Shown: one piece after another, positions 11,578 through 23,090 of the stretch
Numbering within the stretch: the first letter of the stretch is position 1
How the letters are laid out: each line of letters opens with the position of its first letter
Source of the DNA: Umbilicaria muhlenbergii
Lineage: Eukaryota > Ascomycota > Lecanoromycetes > Umbilicariales > Umbilicariaceae
DNA: 64,000 bases
NCBI GenBank assembly: GCA_000611775.1
Contig: KK106983.1
Coordinates: forward strand, 1,388,654-1,452,653
Direction of reading: 5' to 3'
Notes under the pieces: generated by a model
The model's database searches: none
Seen by the model: only the letters and a program-made list of their open reading frames with translations
What the model was told of the DNA's origin: nothing
Program-made: the position numbers and the translations under genes

Positions 11578-12900
11578 TTAAACTTCAACTTCTTCTTCTG
11601 ATGCAGATGTCTTCTCATACTTTAATTTCAAGCTTTTATTTTTTTTAATATCATTCATCATAAAGTTCTTCTTATTACATATTAATAAGTTCTTCATGAA
11701 AAGCTTATAATTTATTATTAAATCATTTTTTAACATCTTGATAATTTTCTTCTCAATTAACACTTTCTTCTTCATTAATTCTTCAATCATGTGAGCATTG
11801 TTTTTAGCCTTCAGATCATCCTTCAACTCATTAACATCATGTGTAATGTATGCAGGAAAATGAAGATCTTTTTAAAAGTTTATAAGCTTCTTTTTCAGGT
11901 TTTATATTCATGTTAAAATCAAGCTCATCAGCATTATCTTCAGACATTACCTCAGAGTCAGCTTGCTTTAACAACTCATAATCAACATGATATATCAGTC
12001 ATTCAAGATGCTGCATAATTGAAACATTATGTTTAAGAATTACCTCTTTGATATCCTCTGACATTTATACTCATTGATCAGTAGATAATATTAATAAATA
12101 ATGCTCATATCTGCTTACCTTCTTCTCTTCATCATCAGCATCAGTGTTGTCATCATCTTCATTGTCATCTTCATCATCATCTTCATTCTCTTTATCATTA
12201 ATGTTATTATTCTCATCATCATCATTCTCCTCATTAATGCATGTTAAGTTACACTTGATTTTGTTACTCTTTCACAGCAAGGCTTGAAGAAACTTATCTT
12301 TCACATTTTTACATTTAAAGATAATCTCATTTCAGATACTCATGAGATTTTGTTTAAATCATTTCATTATAAGTGTAAATAACTTGCAAAATGAGCATTA
12401 TTTATTAATCTTACCTGACAACTTCTTCTTGAAACATTTTGCAGACTCAATTTCTCAGGTATTCTTCATCAAGATTTAACATTCATTATAATTCATTTCA
12501 TTTCAACCTGATGTTATTTTTTGTACTTTTTAATGACATTTCAACTTAGTCTGCTCATCTGTGTTCTTAGCATGTGCAATTATAACTTGATTATTAATTT
12601 TATTATAACACTTTTGCTGCTTTCTGATCATGCTTTCATGCTGATTATATTTGCTGAGGTGCTTTTGTAAAGTGATTAATACAACACTTATTTTATGTTA
12701 ACCTGCTCACTGAGGCGTGATAGGTAGATTAATCTTGATGAAGTGAAGAAAGAATTTAATTACATCATTATTACATAAATTAATGATCTGTCTCTTATGA
12801 TGTGAGCATTATCTTTAATTATTACCTTGCTTCTGACATAAAAGAGTGAGAGAGCAGGTGATCAAGTGTATTAATGAAGAAATGATGTAAAATAAATGAT
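11578..12900 (-). pseudogene. Decayed gene with QKCYNK motif, acidic tract and Lys-rich coiled coil; relative of the gypsy-antisense gene
   Basis: On the minus strand, near 12590-12650, a RKQQKCYNK block followed by IIAH resembles the ARQKCYNKK..AHLH block of the antisense gene in the gypsy copies (for example 30388-30645). Further along come an Asp/Glu/Asn-rich tract (about 12240-12130), a good donor-like GTAAGC right after it with an intron-like stretch to an AG near 12060, and a Lys/Glu-rich 82-codon open stretch at 11578-11826 ending ASEEEVEV. An acidic tail also ends the antisense gene, which supports kinship. The copy has lost continuity through frame breaks. No Cys cluster was found upstream. 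Function unknown; it could be a free-standing relative or the antisense part of a vanished element. Confidence 0.45.
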
Positions 12901-13680
12901 AAATGTTAATAATTATCATTATTATTAACATGTGAGTAATATCTGAAGAAATGAGACATGCTGCTAAATGATGAAGGAGGATGAATGTTGAAGAGAGTTG
13001 ATATGTGCAATTGATAAATTATTCTTTAACTTATGAATTTCAATATTAAAGCTTATGTGATTAAAAGCGCTGCTAGACAGGATCTGATGTTGATATTAAT
13101 TTATAACATTACTTAAATGATGAGGTGAAGTGCAAATCAAATGATGATAACATGAACAGAGGTGAGTTTTACAAGAAATGTTTATATTTATGTATTTTAA
13201 TCATGTTTCTGAAAACTTGTGTTGATATCACAGCATCTCACCTCTGCAGTAAATGCACTGAAAGTTAAATGTTGATGTCACAACATCTCATCTTTACAGT
13301 GAATGTGCTGAAAGTGCTGTGTTGATCTGACAACTTAACTACAGATGTGAAATCTACAGTTAATTATATTTTTTTTTCATGCACTTTAGCATTCCCCTTC
13401 TACACCTCATTATTGAAGTTTTAATTAAATAATGTTTTTAAATAACACCTGTGATATTTATTCATGCTGACAGAGGTTTACTTCTCTTCAAATCTTTAAA
13501 CTCTGTGTACTTTTCTCATTATTTTTAATACATGTTTTTCATGTTGTCCTTCACTTAAATACTTGTCAGTTAAATAATGCTCATAAATAATGTCTGCATT
13601 CATTCTTGATGATTGATGTTTTATTATCTTCAGATTTTACACACTTTTTTGATATGCTTCTTTATCTTTGATATATCTTC
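12901..13680. other. AT-rich stretch with short diverged direct repeats
   Basis: No gene is recognised. Around 13210-13330 a block like GTTGATRTCACARCATCTCA..CTGCAGTRAATGYRCTGAAAG occurs about twice, roughly 65 bp apart, with a third partial copy. The rest is T-rich, CpG-poor sequence. Confidence 0.35.
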
Positions 13681-13885
13681 TCAACTTCAACACATCTTGT
13701 CATCTTTAATAAACTCATCACCTTTAATGCACCTCATCATCTTCAGAACTCATCATTTTTAATACATTTCATCATCTTCAACACATCTTGTCATCTTTAA
13801 CACACTCAGTCACCTTCAACTCACTCTGTTGCAATCATCATGCTTCATTATATTCAACACATCTCTTTAATGCACCTCTTGTCTC
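13681..13885. repeat. Degenerate 18-19 bp minisatellite
   Basis: About ten consecutive units of the form CATCTTCAACACATCTTGT / CATCTTTAATAAACTCAT run across this interval. Each begins CAYCTTYAA and ends in a C/T-rich step. Units differ by transitions and one- or two-base length changes. The run ends just upstream of the histone-like relic at 14042. Confidence 0.7.
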
Positions 13886-14041
13886 TTTTAGCTAGTCATA
13901 TGCCTTCACAGCTTTTTGTAAGTATAGTTAAACAAGTCAACACTCATAATAATGCTGAAAGCTAATACCTACTAAGTAACTGAAGTATAATGTGTATTAA
14001 AAATGAAGTTAAACATCTGTCAGCTGTCCCTCCTCCTTTTA

Positions 14042-14600
14042 AAGATGAACTTCATCAAGTTAAAAAGTCAGTGAAGATCTACAAATCATCAAAGAATAAA
14101 GTTATGAAGAAGCATCAGAAAGATTTAACATAATAATGATTAATTATATAATCTGCACCTTGAGGAAAAGGACCTGCTCACTTAAAGTGATTAAAAATTT
14201 TGTGAAAAGTCAAGTCAAGAAGTAAGTTTTTCATATTAATTAATAATGTCAGAAGCTGATGCTCTTTTGCAGTGAAAGTTCTTTATGAAATTAAACATTA
14301 TCAGCTTATGAAAGAGCTGTTTATTCTGAAAGCTGCATTTTAACATTTAATACATGAAATCATGATCAATCTGCCAGGCATGCAGAACATTAATATTAAA
14401 AAAATATATTAACAAAAGACTGCTCTGCTGATGTTGCAGAAGTCAACAAAGGTGTTGTTGATTTCATTTTTTAAAAGTAAGTTGTCTGAAATACAAAGTA
14501 ATGCTAAAGTTAATGCCTTTATGCAGATACTAATTTGCTCATCATTCATGAAAAGTGAATCATTATTTAAAGTAAGAATATAATTTTAACAAAACATCTC
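14042..14600 (+). pseudogene. Histone H3-fold relic, most like centromeric H3 (CENP-A), RIP-decayed
   Basis: Histone H3 variants wrap DNA in nucleosomes; CENP-A marks centromeres. Exon 2 reads KVLYEIKHYQ, then KELFILKAAF, HLIHEI, and after a loop QKTALLMLQ..TKVLLISFFK. These match the H3 helices (KALREIRRYQ, ELLIRKLPF, RLVREI, QS.A..ALQEA.EAYLVGLFE). Exon 3 continues NTNLLIIHEK, matching DTNLCAIHAK. Two clean fungal introns separate them: 14222-14272 (GTAAGT...TTGCAG, 51 bp) and 14477-14526 (GTAAGT...ATGCAG, 50 bp). The first joins a split ATG codon where H3 has Thr (ACG); the second joins AAA-AAT where H3 has Glu-Asp. All are G:C to A:T changes. The lysine before the VLYEI block and a loop 1 longer than that of H3 favour CENP-A. 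A third intron from about 14574 is possible. Several in-frame stops occur (for example at about 14352, 14410 and 14557), so this copy is dead. The exon 1 tail (about 14042-14221) is too decayed to fix a start. Confidence 0.72.
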
Positions 14601-14884
14601 TTGCTTCTTAATCTGAGTGAAAATCTTGCATTGTATATTATTAAAATGCAGGATTCAAGGGTTATACCTGCTTCAAGGTAGTATGATGATTGAAGAAGTA
14701 ATGTTAAATAATAATACTTAAATTGTTTCTGTAGAATAGAATATTAATGTAGTAATAAAAACATGAAACTTAAATTGAGATCACTCTGACCTGCATAAGT
14801 GATAACCTTAATGCGCAAAAGTAAAGTTTTAACCTTTGTGTGAATAAAATGCATCATGTATAAAGGCTTGACAAGTTCTGCAGA
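14601..14884. other. AT-rich spacer, possibly the end of the histone-like relic
   Basis: An intron-like stretch may run from GTAAGA near 14571 to AAAATGCAG near 14659, which would place a short last exon of the histone relic after it. That exon is not recognisable, and nothing else is seen. Confidence 0.3.
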
Positions 14885-15024
14885 ATTCTCAGTGTCTTAC
14901 TTTATTATCTGCTCTGATTCAACATGTCAAGATGAGTTTAAAATTACTGAGACACTGTCATCTGACTCAGTCTGATTCAGCCTGACTCAGTGTCACTCTG
15001 ACCCGCAGTGACAGCCTAGATAAG
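14885..15024 (-). mobile_element. Remnant of a TIR element related to the one at 24938-25605
   Basis: Read on the minus strand, the sequence starts at TA-GGCTGTCA and follows the left end of the 24938-25605 element for about 140 bp, including the CTGAGTCAGGC-like and ACAGTGTCTCAGTGA-like blocks. It differs by many C-to-T and G-to-A changes: the GGGTCGGG tracts have become AT-richer. The right flank after TA (15025) is gypsy sequence, and the rest of the element to the left is missing or too diverged. Non-autonomous, no coding sequence. Confidence 0.7.
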
Positions 15025-15383
15025 AGTCAAGAATGATAAATTTATTAAAGAAGATGAATCATCAACAAAGTATAAAAAAATCATAATATTATTATTACTA
15101 CAGCAGCATACCTGAGCAGGGTAAAAGGAAAAAGAAATTATTATACAAGATTAACAAATCATTAGTGAAACATTATTTATTCAACTTTATCATCATTGTT
15201 ATTTTTTTTATTTTTTTTATTTTCCTCTAACTCCTCTGACTCCTTGAAAGAAGAAAAATCCTCATCATCATCATTATCATCATTATCATTGATGAGAGCA
15301 GGCAAACACTTTTAAAATTGAATGCACATTAACTGATTATAATTATCACAGCAGAGGTGAAGAGAAAAGAATTAAACTGAATA

Positions 15384-15620
15384 TCACATGATGTTTATAA
15401 TACTCTTAAAAGTAATATTCATGCACTTCAGCTGCTTCAAAAGCAGCAGGTTAACTTTAATAATAAATTTAAATTTTAAGAGCTTTTGATGATAACTGAT
15501 AACATGAAGATGTGCTGTGACTTTTTTATTATAACACTTTTGACGCGCCTTGAGGGTGATCAGGAGGGCAGGCAGAGAAGTGTTAACATTAACTTTATTA
15601 ATCAGATGAATCAATGTCAT
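15384..15620 (-). pseudogene. Antisense accessory gene segment, copy in the truncated outer element
   Basis: A 78-codon open stretch on the strand opposite to the gypsy genes reads TLIHLINKVNVNT and then LKARQKCYNKKVTAHLHV. It is clearly the same protein as the stretch at 30388-30645. Its 5' part, with the Cys motif at 22414-22446 (partly decayed), is now separated from it by the insertion of the 15615-22324 element. The last codons overlap the start of that element. Function unknown; see the entry at 30075-30855. Confidence 0.6.
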
Positions 15621-15842
15621 GAGTTAATGATAATTTAAGACTCACATAAAGTATGCACTTTATAAGTGATTTAACAGCATTAATGAATCATCTGAAAACT
15701 CTGCACTGCTCAATCTCACCTTGATTTCTTAATTATTAGTTTTATATAATTAAAATCATATAATCTTTATATATTTACATTTTATGCTGTTACATACCTC
15801 AACTATACTTCCCTTTCTAGTAAGGAATATTATAATTTAACA
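15615..15842 (+). repeat. 5' LTR of the 15615-22324 element
   Basis: Starts TGTCATGAGTTA and ends ATTTAACA; 228 bp, as in all complete LTRs of this family in the window. The 5-bp duplication ATCAA precedes it. Confidence 0.93.
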
Positions 15843-15929
15843 GTTTTAATAACTTTACCTTCAAAAGAGTAATGACTTGAGATAAGATGCAGACTTAAAA
15901 TTAATTATATTAAACTTTTAAAGTAGAAT

Positions 15930-16760
15930 AAAACATGATGATGAAGAATTAACAAAATGATGATGAAACAGCACTCATTTTCTCTGACATTAATGAAGTG
16001 AACTTCATAAGTAAAGAATCTTCAGGTAAAACAGTGCACAACATTAATAATAAAATTATGCAAGTGAGATGACAGTGAGATGAACTTTTAAAGTAATAAA
16101 AGCTGCAGCAGCTTTGAATAAAAGTTTTAACATTATAAGTCAATTTACTTAAGAATTTTGTCACTTATGTTGATATCTCAGCTGAGAGATTCTTCAACTT
16201 AATGAACATAAAGTTTATAACAAGCAAATGAAGTGCTGATGAAATGTATAATCAAGAATTCAGGTAAAGGTGTTACTGTTATATCATGATAAAAATATGA
16301 AGAAGCACTTAAATTGAATGCAGAATATAAAAAATATCTTTTATTTTAACTCAACTGATTTCCCTCATAAAGAGGATAAGATAATTTATGTAATGTAATA
16401 TTTAAAGAGTGAATCAAAGGAGGTGTGACTGCAAGATGATGAAATTAAAAATTATTTCATCATTACTTGAAATGATTTTATAAAATTTTTACTCAACATT
16501 ATTGAGGATCCTGTGAATCATCAGCTTCACATCACTTAATTATATAATGATGTTGTTCAATTACCTCATTAATTAGTTTAAGCTTTTAATAATTATTTAA
16601 ACACCTTGAAAGCTCAGTTACCTCCTTACAGTGAAAAGCACATGAGGATTCACTTTTTCACAAAATTGAAGTCTGAGATTTAAGCAGCCTTGATAAATTA
16701 TCAAAACTTACTCACAACTTAAAAAAAACTGTCATCTTAACAACACACCTGATGAATAAT
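15930..16760 (+). pseudogene. Fossil gag of the 15615-22324 element
   Basis: The region aligns in order with the better-kept gag at 39640-40470 and with 36050-35150 on the minus strand. Recognisable marks are an AERFF(D/N)LMN-like block near 16165-16200 and an F.H.YY-type helical region. Gag would form the particle shell. Broken many times. Confidence 0.65.
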
Positions 16761-17139
16761 TTACATTTAAGAGGCATCATGAAATTAAAAGTAAATCTTA
16801 ATATAACAGTTATCTTCAATTATAAATCTGAGTCATTGTTGAAGCTTGTTGAGAATAAGAATCACAAGCCTGATGAGGACAAGAAGAAGAGCAAGTGAGA
16901 TGATAAACATGAAAACAAATTATTAAAAACTTCTGCAATAGAGAATTTATCACACATGACTTGTTGAAATTGTAATTAAAAAAGATATTATTTCTTTGAT
17001 TATTCACAACCTGTGAAGAACTCAGACCTGAATAAGATCTTAATTATAATTATTTTAATATTAAAAAATGAAAACACTTCAGTGAAGACTTCACATCACT
17101 GAAGTGCTGAACAAATGTAACCTCAGAGTTTAATTTAAT

Positions 17140-19000
17140 TATTGATGAACAAGTCCTTCACAATGATGATGTCATACTCATGCAAGTCTTATTGAACATA
17201 AGAGCTGAAGTAAATGTGATTTCACAACACTTCATTATTGAGCATTAATTGATTCATATAAAGAGTTTATTACCTTAATCTCAGTTTTTAAATAATCAGA
17301 AGGCTTACTGCTTCAGTGTTTATCATGTGTGTTATCAGTTTATCAACAGTTGAGGGCAGTTTTAAGAAAGTGAATATATATTTTATACTTTAAAAAAGTC
17401 AGGATCACCTCTTATCTTTAAACTTCTTGCATTAAAGACTGATCAAGTGTGAATTAACTGCAGAATGAAGACATGATGCTTCAACATTAAAGAGCAGTTT
17501 ATTGAGCTACAGTCATCTGATGAATTCACAAAAGAGATTTAAGATCACTTTGCTGTTTACATCATGATATGAGTCAGTCTGAGTGATGACACTGCATCAG
17601 AGGTATGCATATAAAGCATTAATATAACATAAACTTTACTTAAGAAGTATGCTGATTATATGAATATATTTGTAACAGAGAATGCTGACCTTTTTTCATC
17701 TTATAAAATCAATGATCATGCAATTGACTTGAACAGCAAAGATTCACCTTATGACTTTTTATATAATCTCTTTAATACTGAGCTAGAGGTGCTATGAGAA
17801 TACTTGAATAACATTTTAATGAAAGATTAAATCTGTCATTTCATGAACTCTGCAGGAGCACTCATTCTTTTTGTTTTAAAAAAAGATGAAAAGCTGCAGT
17901 TATGTGTTGATTACTGAGATTTAAATAAAATGATCATTAAGAATAAACACCTGTTACCTCTTATAAGTGAAATGTTGAATTAGCTTAATGAAGTTAAGCT
18001 GTTTATGAAGTTAAATTTAAAGAACACTTATCACTGTATCTGTATAAAGAAGAATGATGAGTGAAAAACAGTATTTCACATGCATTATGATCACTTTGAG
18101 TATATGATCATGCTTTTCAGATTGATTAATGCTTCAGCTATGTTTCAGACTTATATTAATTAAGCATTAATGAGACTTGTAAATGTCTTTTATATTATCT
18201 ATTTAGATGATATCCTTATATACTTAAAATTATCAGTAAAACATTGAGAGCATGTTAAGCAAGTATTAAACAGACTTTATTGATTTCAACTTTATATAAA
18301 CTTTAAGAAGTGTGAATTCTTCATTATTAAAGTGAAATTTCTAAAGTTTATTATCACAACTGACAGCATAGTGATGAATTCATGATGAGTGAACATCATA
18401 TGAGACTGATCAGTATTAAAATCTTTCTGAGAAGTACAAGTCTTCTTGAGCTTTGTGAACTTTTATAAATACTTCATTAAGTGTTATTCACAAGTTGCAG
18501 CCCTCTTGATAAACCTTATGAAAGAAAGCAAAAATAAAAAGAAGTTTAAATCTTTTAAATTCTCAAATGACATAAAAAAGGTGTTTAACTGCTTTCATGA
18601 AATTTTTATGAAGATGCTCATCTTGATTCACTTTGATTTAAAGTTATGAATACAGGTGAAAATTGATGCATTAATTATCAAACTCACTGATATTCTGTCT
18701 CAATTATTGAATAATAGGAAGTGACATTTGATTATGTTTTAATTAAAAAAGCTGTCTTTTTCAGAGATTTAATATAAAACTCATGATCAGGAGCTCCTTG
18801 TCATCATTATAATATTTAAATATTAACATTATTATCTTGAAGGCAGCTATCATATCATAAAGATATTAACTGATCATAACAATTTATGAGAATTTATGAA
18901 CATGAAGGAATTGAATAACAGGTAAGCATGATGAGTGATGAAGCTTATTATTTTTAATTTCAAGATTTTGTATTAATCTGAAAAGATTAATCCTGCTGAT
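17140..19000 (+). pseudogene. Fossil protease, reverse transcriptase and RNase H of the 15615-22324 element
   Basis: The protease region lies near 17180-17260. RT shows the sequence around FVLKKDEKL near 17860-17900 and a YLDDILIYLK active-site block near 18195-18230. The thumb and connection region includes the 67-codon open stretch 18446-18649 (NFYKYFIK..SQVAALL). RNase H follows to about 19000. The order and blocks match the Ty3/gypsy pol type. Broken many times. Confidence 0.75.
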
Positions 19001-19489
19001 GCATCATCAAGATGATCAGACTACAGAGATGTTAAAAAAATGAGTAAAATCATGAAGAAATTACTCTCAACACTTTAAAGAAAGTTAATTACTCTTATGA
19101 ATATATTCTCACTTAAATATGCTTCTATTGTGAAGCAGTTACTCACAGAGGTGAGAAGAATGATCAGAATTAAAAATTTTAAACTTTAAAAAAAATACTG
19201 AAGAAGTGACAACAAATCATTTATTTATAATGATTATGACATAACTGTGAAACAGCTTAACTCTGTCACTGAAATTATTAATTGTAAACAATTTATTTCA
19301 CATGTAATGACAAGAGATCTTGTCATTCATGAAACAATTAATGAAAGCCTGAGTTTACCTCTGAGAAATTTAATTTAAACTCTACAAAATGATGATTCAT
19401 TTGTAGAGGTGATGCATGACACTGATTATACATCAGTGAAGTATAAGGTTAAAGCTGAAAGTTCTTAAAAATTTAACTCTGAAGGTCTT

Positions 19490-20790
19490 TTATTTCATGA
19501 GGAACAAATATACATTCTGAAAGAAAAATCAGTAAGAGCAGAGGTCTTGAAACATTATTATGACAATGTTTTAACAAGACATTTCAGAGTAGAAAGAACT
19601 CTTGAATTAATTAATTACAAATATTATTGAATTGATATGAGTTAAGATGTTAAAGATTATGTTGCATTATGTGACATCTGTCAAAGGATAAAAATGCTTA
19701 AACATCATCTTTATGAAAAGTTATAAGTGTTGCCTCAGTCAGAAGAATCATGACAGCAAGTTATAATAAATTTTATTACTGACTTACTGTCAAGTAAGCG
19801 CAAAGGTAGCATTTATGATGTGATTTTAATAATAATAAATTAATATATGAAAATGACTTAATATATTTAAATCATGAAAATGATTACAGCAACAAAGTTG
19901 ACTGACTTGTTTTATGAAGAAATAATATGTTGATTTAATGTACTGAAAGGAGCTGTCTTTAATTAAAGATTTATTTTTATAAGCACTTTCTGATCAAAAA
20001 TGTGCTATTATTTAAGAATGAAACATCAGCTCAGCACTGTTTTTCATTCACAGATGAATGAACAGACAGAATAATAAAATAAAATTTTAAAACATTACCT
20101 TCATTATTATTGCTCAGATGAATAAGACAACTGAATGAATCTTTTATCTCTGACAGAATTCACTTACAATAATGAAACATAAGCATTAATAAAGTGCAGC
20201 TCTTTTTATATTATGTATGCTTATCATTTAAAAGTAAGATTTAAAGTTAAAAATAACTTTAAAAAAGAAAAGATACCTGTAATTAAAGATTGAGTGAAAT
20301 AATTTCATGACATACAGAAAGTGCTGTCACAATGATGAGAAAATATAATTAAATTTTAAGTCAAATATTATAATCTTAAACATAAACTCAAGACTTATAA
20401 TGTGAGAAACTTAGTAATGCTATTCACAAAAAACTTATGATAGAAGCACTCAAGCAGAAAGTTATCTTACAAATTCATTAAATTATTTAAAGTACAGAAT
20501 TTAGTTGAGAAACAGGCATATTAATTATTCTTATCATTAAATTATTAAATTTATAATGTTTTTCATGTATTCTACTTAAAGCTGTATGAGCATTGATACA
20601 GTAATGAGTTTACACTGACTTTGCAATCATTAGAGTTGATTAATGATGAAGAGGAATATGAAGTTGAAAAGATTTAAAATCACTGAAAATACAGAAATAA
20701 AATCCTGTACAAAGTGAAATAAAAGGGTTGAGCAGAAGAATATAATTAATAAATGTTAAAAAAGAACTTAAAAAATGTGCAGAAAATATA
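19490..20790 (+). pseudogene. Fossil integrase and chromodomain of the 15615-22324 element
   Basis: The zinc-binding H..H/C..C domain is visible at about 19540-19690 (ending CDICQR). The catalytic core runs to about 20220, and a chromodomain-like EEEYEVE segment follows near 20650-20790. It matches 43220-44530 in order and sequence. Broken many times. Confidence 0.7.
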
Positions 20791-21074
20791 TGTAGCCTTT
20801 AATAATAAATTAAAAGAGTGCAGAAGAAAGTGATCAAGAAAACTTTAATTAATGTCATAAAAACACTTTTTCCTGATTTTCCTCAAGAGGTTTTATAAAT
20901 TTTATTAAAACTTTATAAGTCATCTACAGCAAGAGTCAAGAGTGACAAGTTCATTAAAAAAGATGAATCATCAACAAAGTGCAGAAGAATCACAATGTTA
21001 TTATTATTATAATAACAGATCTGAGCAGAGCAAAAGAATTATCATATAAAATTAATAAAATATCAACAAAAAAC

Positions 21075-21900
21075 AATTTACTCATCATCATCATCATCAT
21101 TATTAATGAGGGCAGGCAAATGCTTTTAAAATTAAATACACATTAACTGATCATAACCTTCAGAGCAGAGGTGAAGAGAAGGAAATTAAACTGAATATCA
21201 CATGATGTTTATGATATTCTTGAGAGTGACATTAATGTGTTTTAGCTGCTTCAAAAGCAGCAGACTGACCTTAATAATAAATTTAAATTTAAATGACTTC
21301 TGATGATAACTGAGAACATAAAGATGTGCTGTGACTTTCTTATTATATCACTTTTAACACACCTTGAGGGCGGTCAGGAGGGCAGGTGAAGAAATGTTAA
21401 CATTAATTTTATTAATTAAACAAATTAATGTGTTAATCTTGTGCATAAAGTATGACAAGATCTTAAATCATCAGTGAAACATAATAATTAAGCATGTTGA
21501 AATTATCTGCAAACATGCTTTGTGAAAATTCATGCAGTACATGCACTTTACATTCACTTAAACATCACAGATCTGAGTGATATCTTTAAAAAAATAATAA
21601 TTACATTAAAAATAAAATAATTTAATGAGTTGTGCACAGGAACCTGCAGAGCGCTTAATAATAAATAAACATTATATAAAATTATACATTAATCATGCAT
21701 ATGTGAAGCCTGCTTCTCTGACTTACAAGCATAATGACTGATGTTGTAATGATAATAAAAATACAATTTAAGAGTGTGTAAATAATGTTGTGATGATGAA
21801 TCATTGCTCATATAAAAGTTGTCAGCAGAAGATTAAGAAGTTATTAATATTTATACTTTAAAACTTTTATTATGATATCACAGTCTATGACCTTAATAAT
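21075..21900 (-). pseudogene. Antisense accessory gene, copy in the 15615-22324 element
   Basis: On the strand opposite to pol, the sequence at 21513-21545 reads as C-M-Y-C-M-N-F-H-K-A-C, keeping the C-x2-C-x6-C spacing. Toward 21075 come a KARQKCYNK-like region (around 21290-21360) and an Asp-rich tail from repeated CATCAT. The gene would start beyond 21800 and run leftwards, ending before the chromodomain region of the host element. It is decayed here; the copy at 30075-30855 shows more. Function unknown. Confidence 0.55.
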
Positions 21901-22096
21901 GTTATCATAATGTTGTCATGACTTCACTGCTGCCTCTTCACTTCTCAGAGTTTTCACTTTCACATGATTAATTCACCTCATTATCACTTCATTTAACTCT
22001 CACTGATGCTGCATCACTGCTTTAATAATTAATTGAGTTTTTTATCAGTTATTCATCTTTCTGCACTGAAGGGCTGCTGCATAAAGAGAAGATAAT

Positions 22097-22324
22097 TATT
22101 ATGAGTTAATAATAATTCAAAACTCATGTAAAGTATGTGCTTTATAAGTAATTTAACAATGTTAATGAGTCATCTGAAAACTTTGCATTACTCAATCTCA
22201 CCTTGATTCCTTAATTATTAATTTTATATAATTAAAATCATATAATCTTTATATATTTACATCTTATGCTGTCACATACCTTGACTATACTTCCCTTTTT
22301 AGTAAGAGATGTTATAATTTAACA
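22097..22324 (+). repeat. 3' LTR of the 15615-22324 element
   Basis: 228 bp, preceded by a purine tract (AAGAGAAGATAAT) where the better-kept copy has AAGGGGGAGGCAAT. It ends TTTAACA and is followed by ATCAA. Confidence 0.92.
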
Positions 22325-23090
22325 ATCAAGATGTTTACTTTACACATGAAGTGTGAAAAGACCTTGAATCATTAATGAAGCATAATAATTAAGTAGATTA
22401 AAATTATCTGCAAACACATCTTATGAATGTTGATGCAATACATGTATTTTATATTCATGTGAGTATCACAGACCTGAGTGATGTCATTGATAAAATAATA
22501 ATTACAATGAAGGCAAAATGACTTAATAAATCATGCACAAGAATCAGTGAAATGCTTAATGATGAATAAATACTACATAATGAATCACATTAAACACACA
22601 TGTGCTGAATCAGTTTCTTTAACTTACAGGCATAGTGACTGATGATGTAATGATGTTAATGATGTAATGTAAAGATATGTAAATGATGTGATTACAACAC
22701 TGAGCTGAAAATAATCATGATGATAATGATATTGATGACTGTGAAAAGAGAATAAACTACATTAATGAAATGAAAGTGAATTGCAGATCTTGCAAAAGAT
22801 GATGATGAAAAGTTGAGAAATTAACAGTATTTGTATTTTAAAACTTTTATTATGATATCACTGCCTGCTGTCTTGTTCATGTTATCATAACATTGTCATG
22901 ACTTTATTATTATAACTTCACTGCTGCTTCTCTGCTCCTCAAGGTTTTCACTTTCATGTGATTAACTCACTTCATTATCATCTCACTTAACTCATGCTGA
23001 TGTCATGTTACTGCTTTAACAGTTAATTAAGTTTTTTATTAATCATTCACCTTTCTGTGCTGAAGGGCCGCTGTATAAGGGAGAGGTAAT

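Larger units (their letters stand above)
15615..22324 (+). mobile_element. Complete-layout gypsy fossil, 6.71 kb, nested, duplication ATCAA
   Basis: LTRs of 228 bp at 15615-15842 and 22097-22324, with perfect target duplication ATCAA at 15610-15614 and 22325-22329. The order on the + strand is gag (about 15930-16760), knuckle area, protease (about 17140-17260), RT (about 17750-18660), RNase H (to about 19000), integrase (about 19490-20400), chromodomain (about 20640-20790), antisense gene (about 21900-21075, minus), purine tract, 3' LTR. Of the three complete copies of this family it is the most AT-shifted. It has very many breaks, so a strongly RIP-decayed fossil. Confidence 0.92.

Noticed and set aside
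12130-12240. The Asp/Glu repeat coding tract as a simple microsatellite
   Set aside because: Partly true (TCATCT/TCATCA runs), but it lies in order with the QKCYNK block and an intron-like stretch, so it was kept as part of a decayed gene at low confidence.
14760-14820. A second end of the TIR remnant near CACTCTGACCTGCA...GATAACCTTA
   Set aside because: Resembles the right end at 14995-15024, but the match is short and interrupted; not enough to call a terminus.
15843-15870. tRNA primer-binding site after the 5' LTR of the 228 bp family
   Set aside because: GTTTTAATAACTTTACC does not match a tRNA 3' end I can recognise; self-priming is possible but cannot be shown here.
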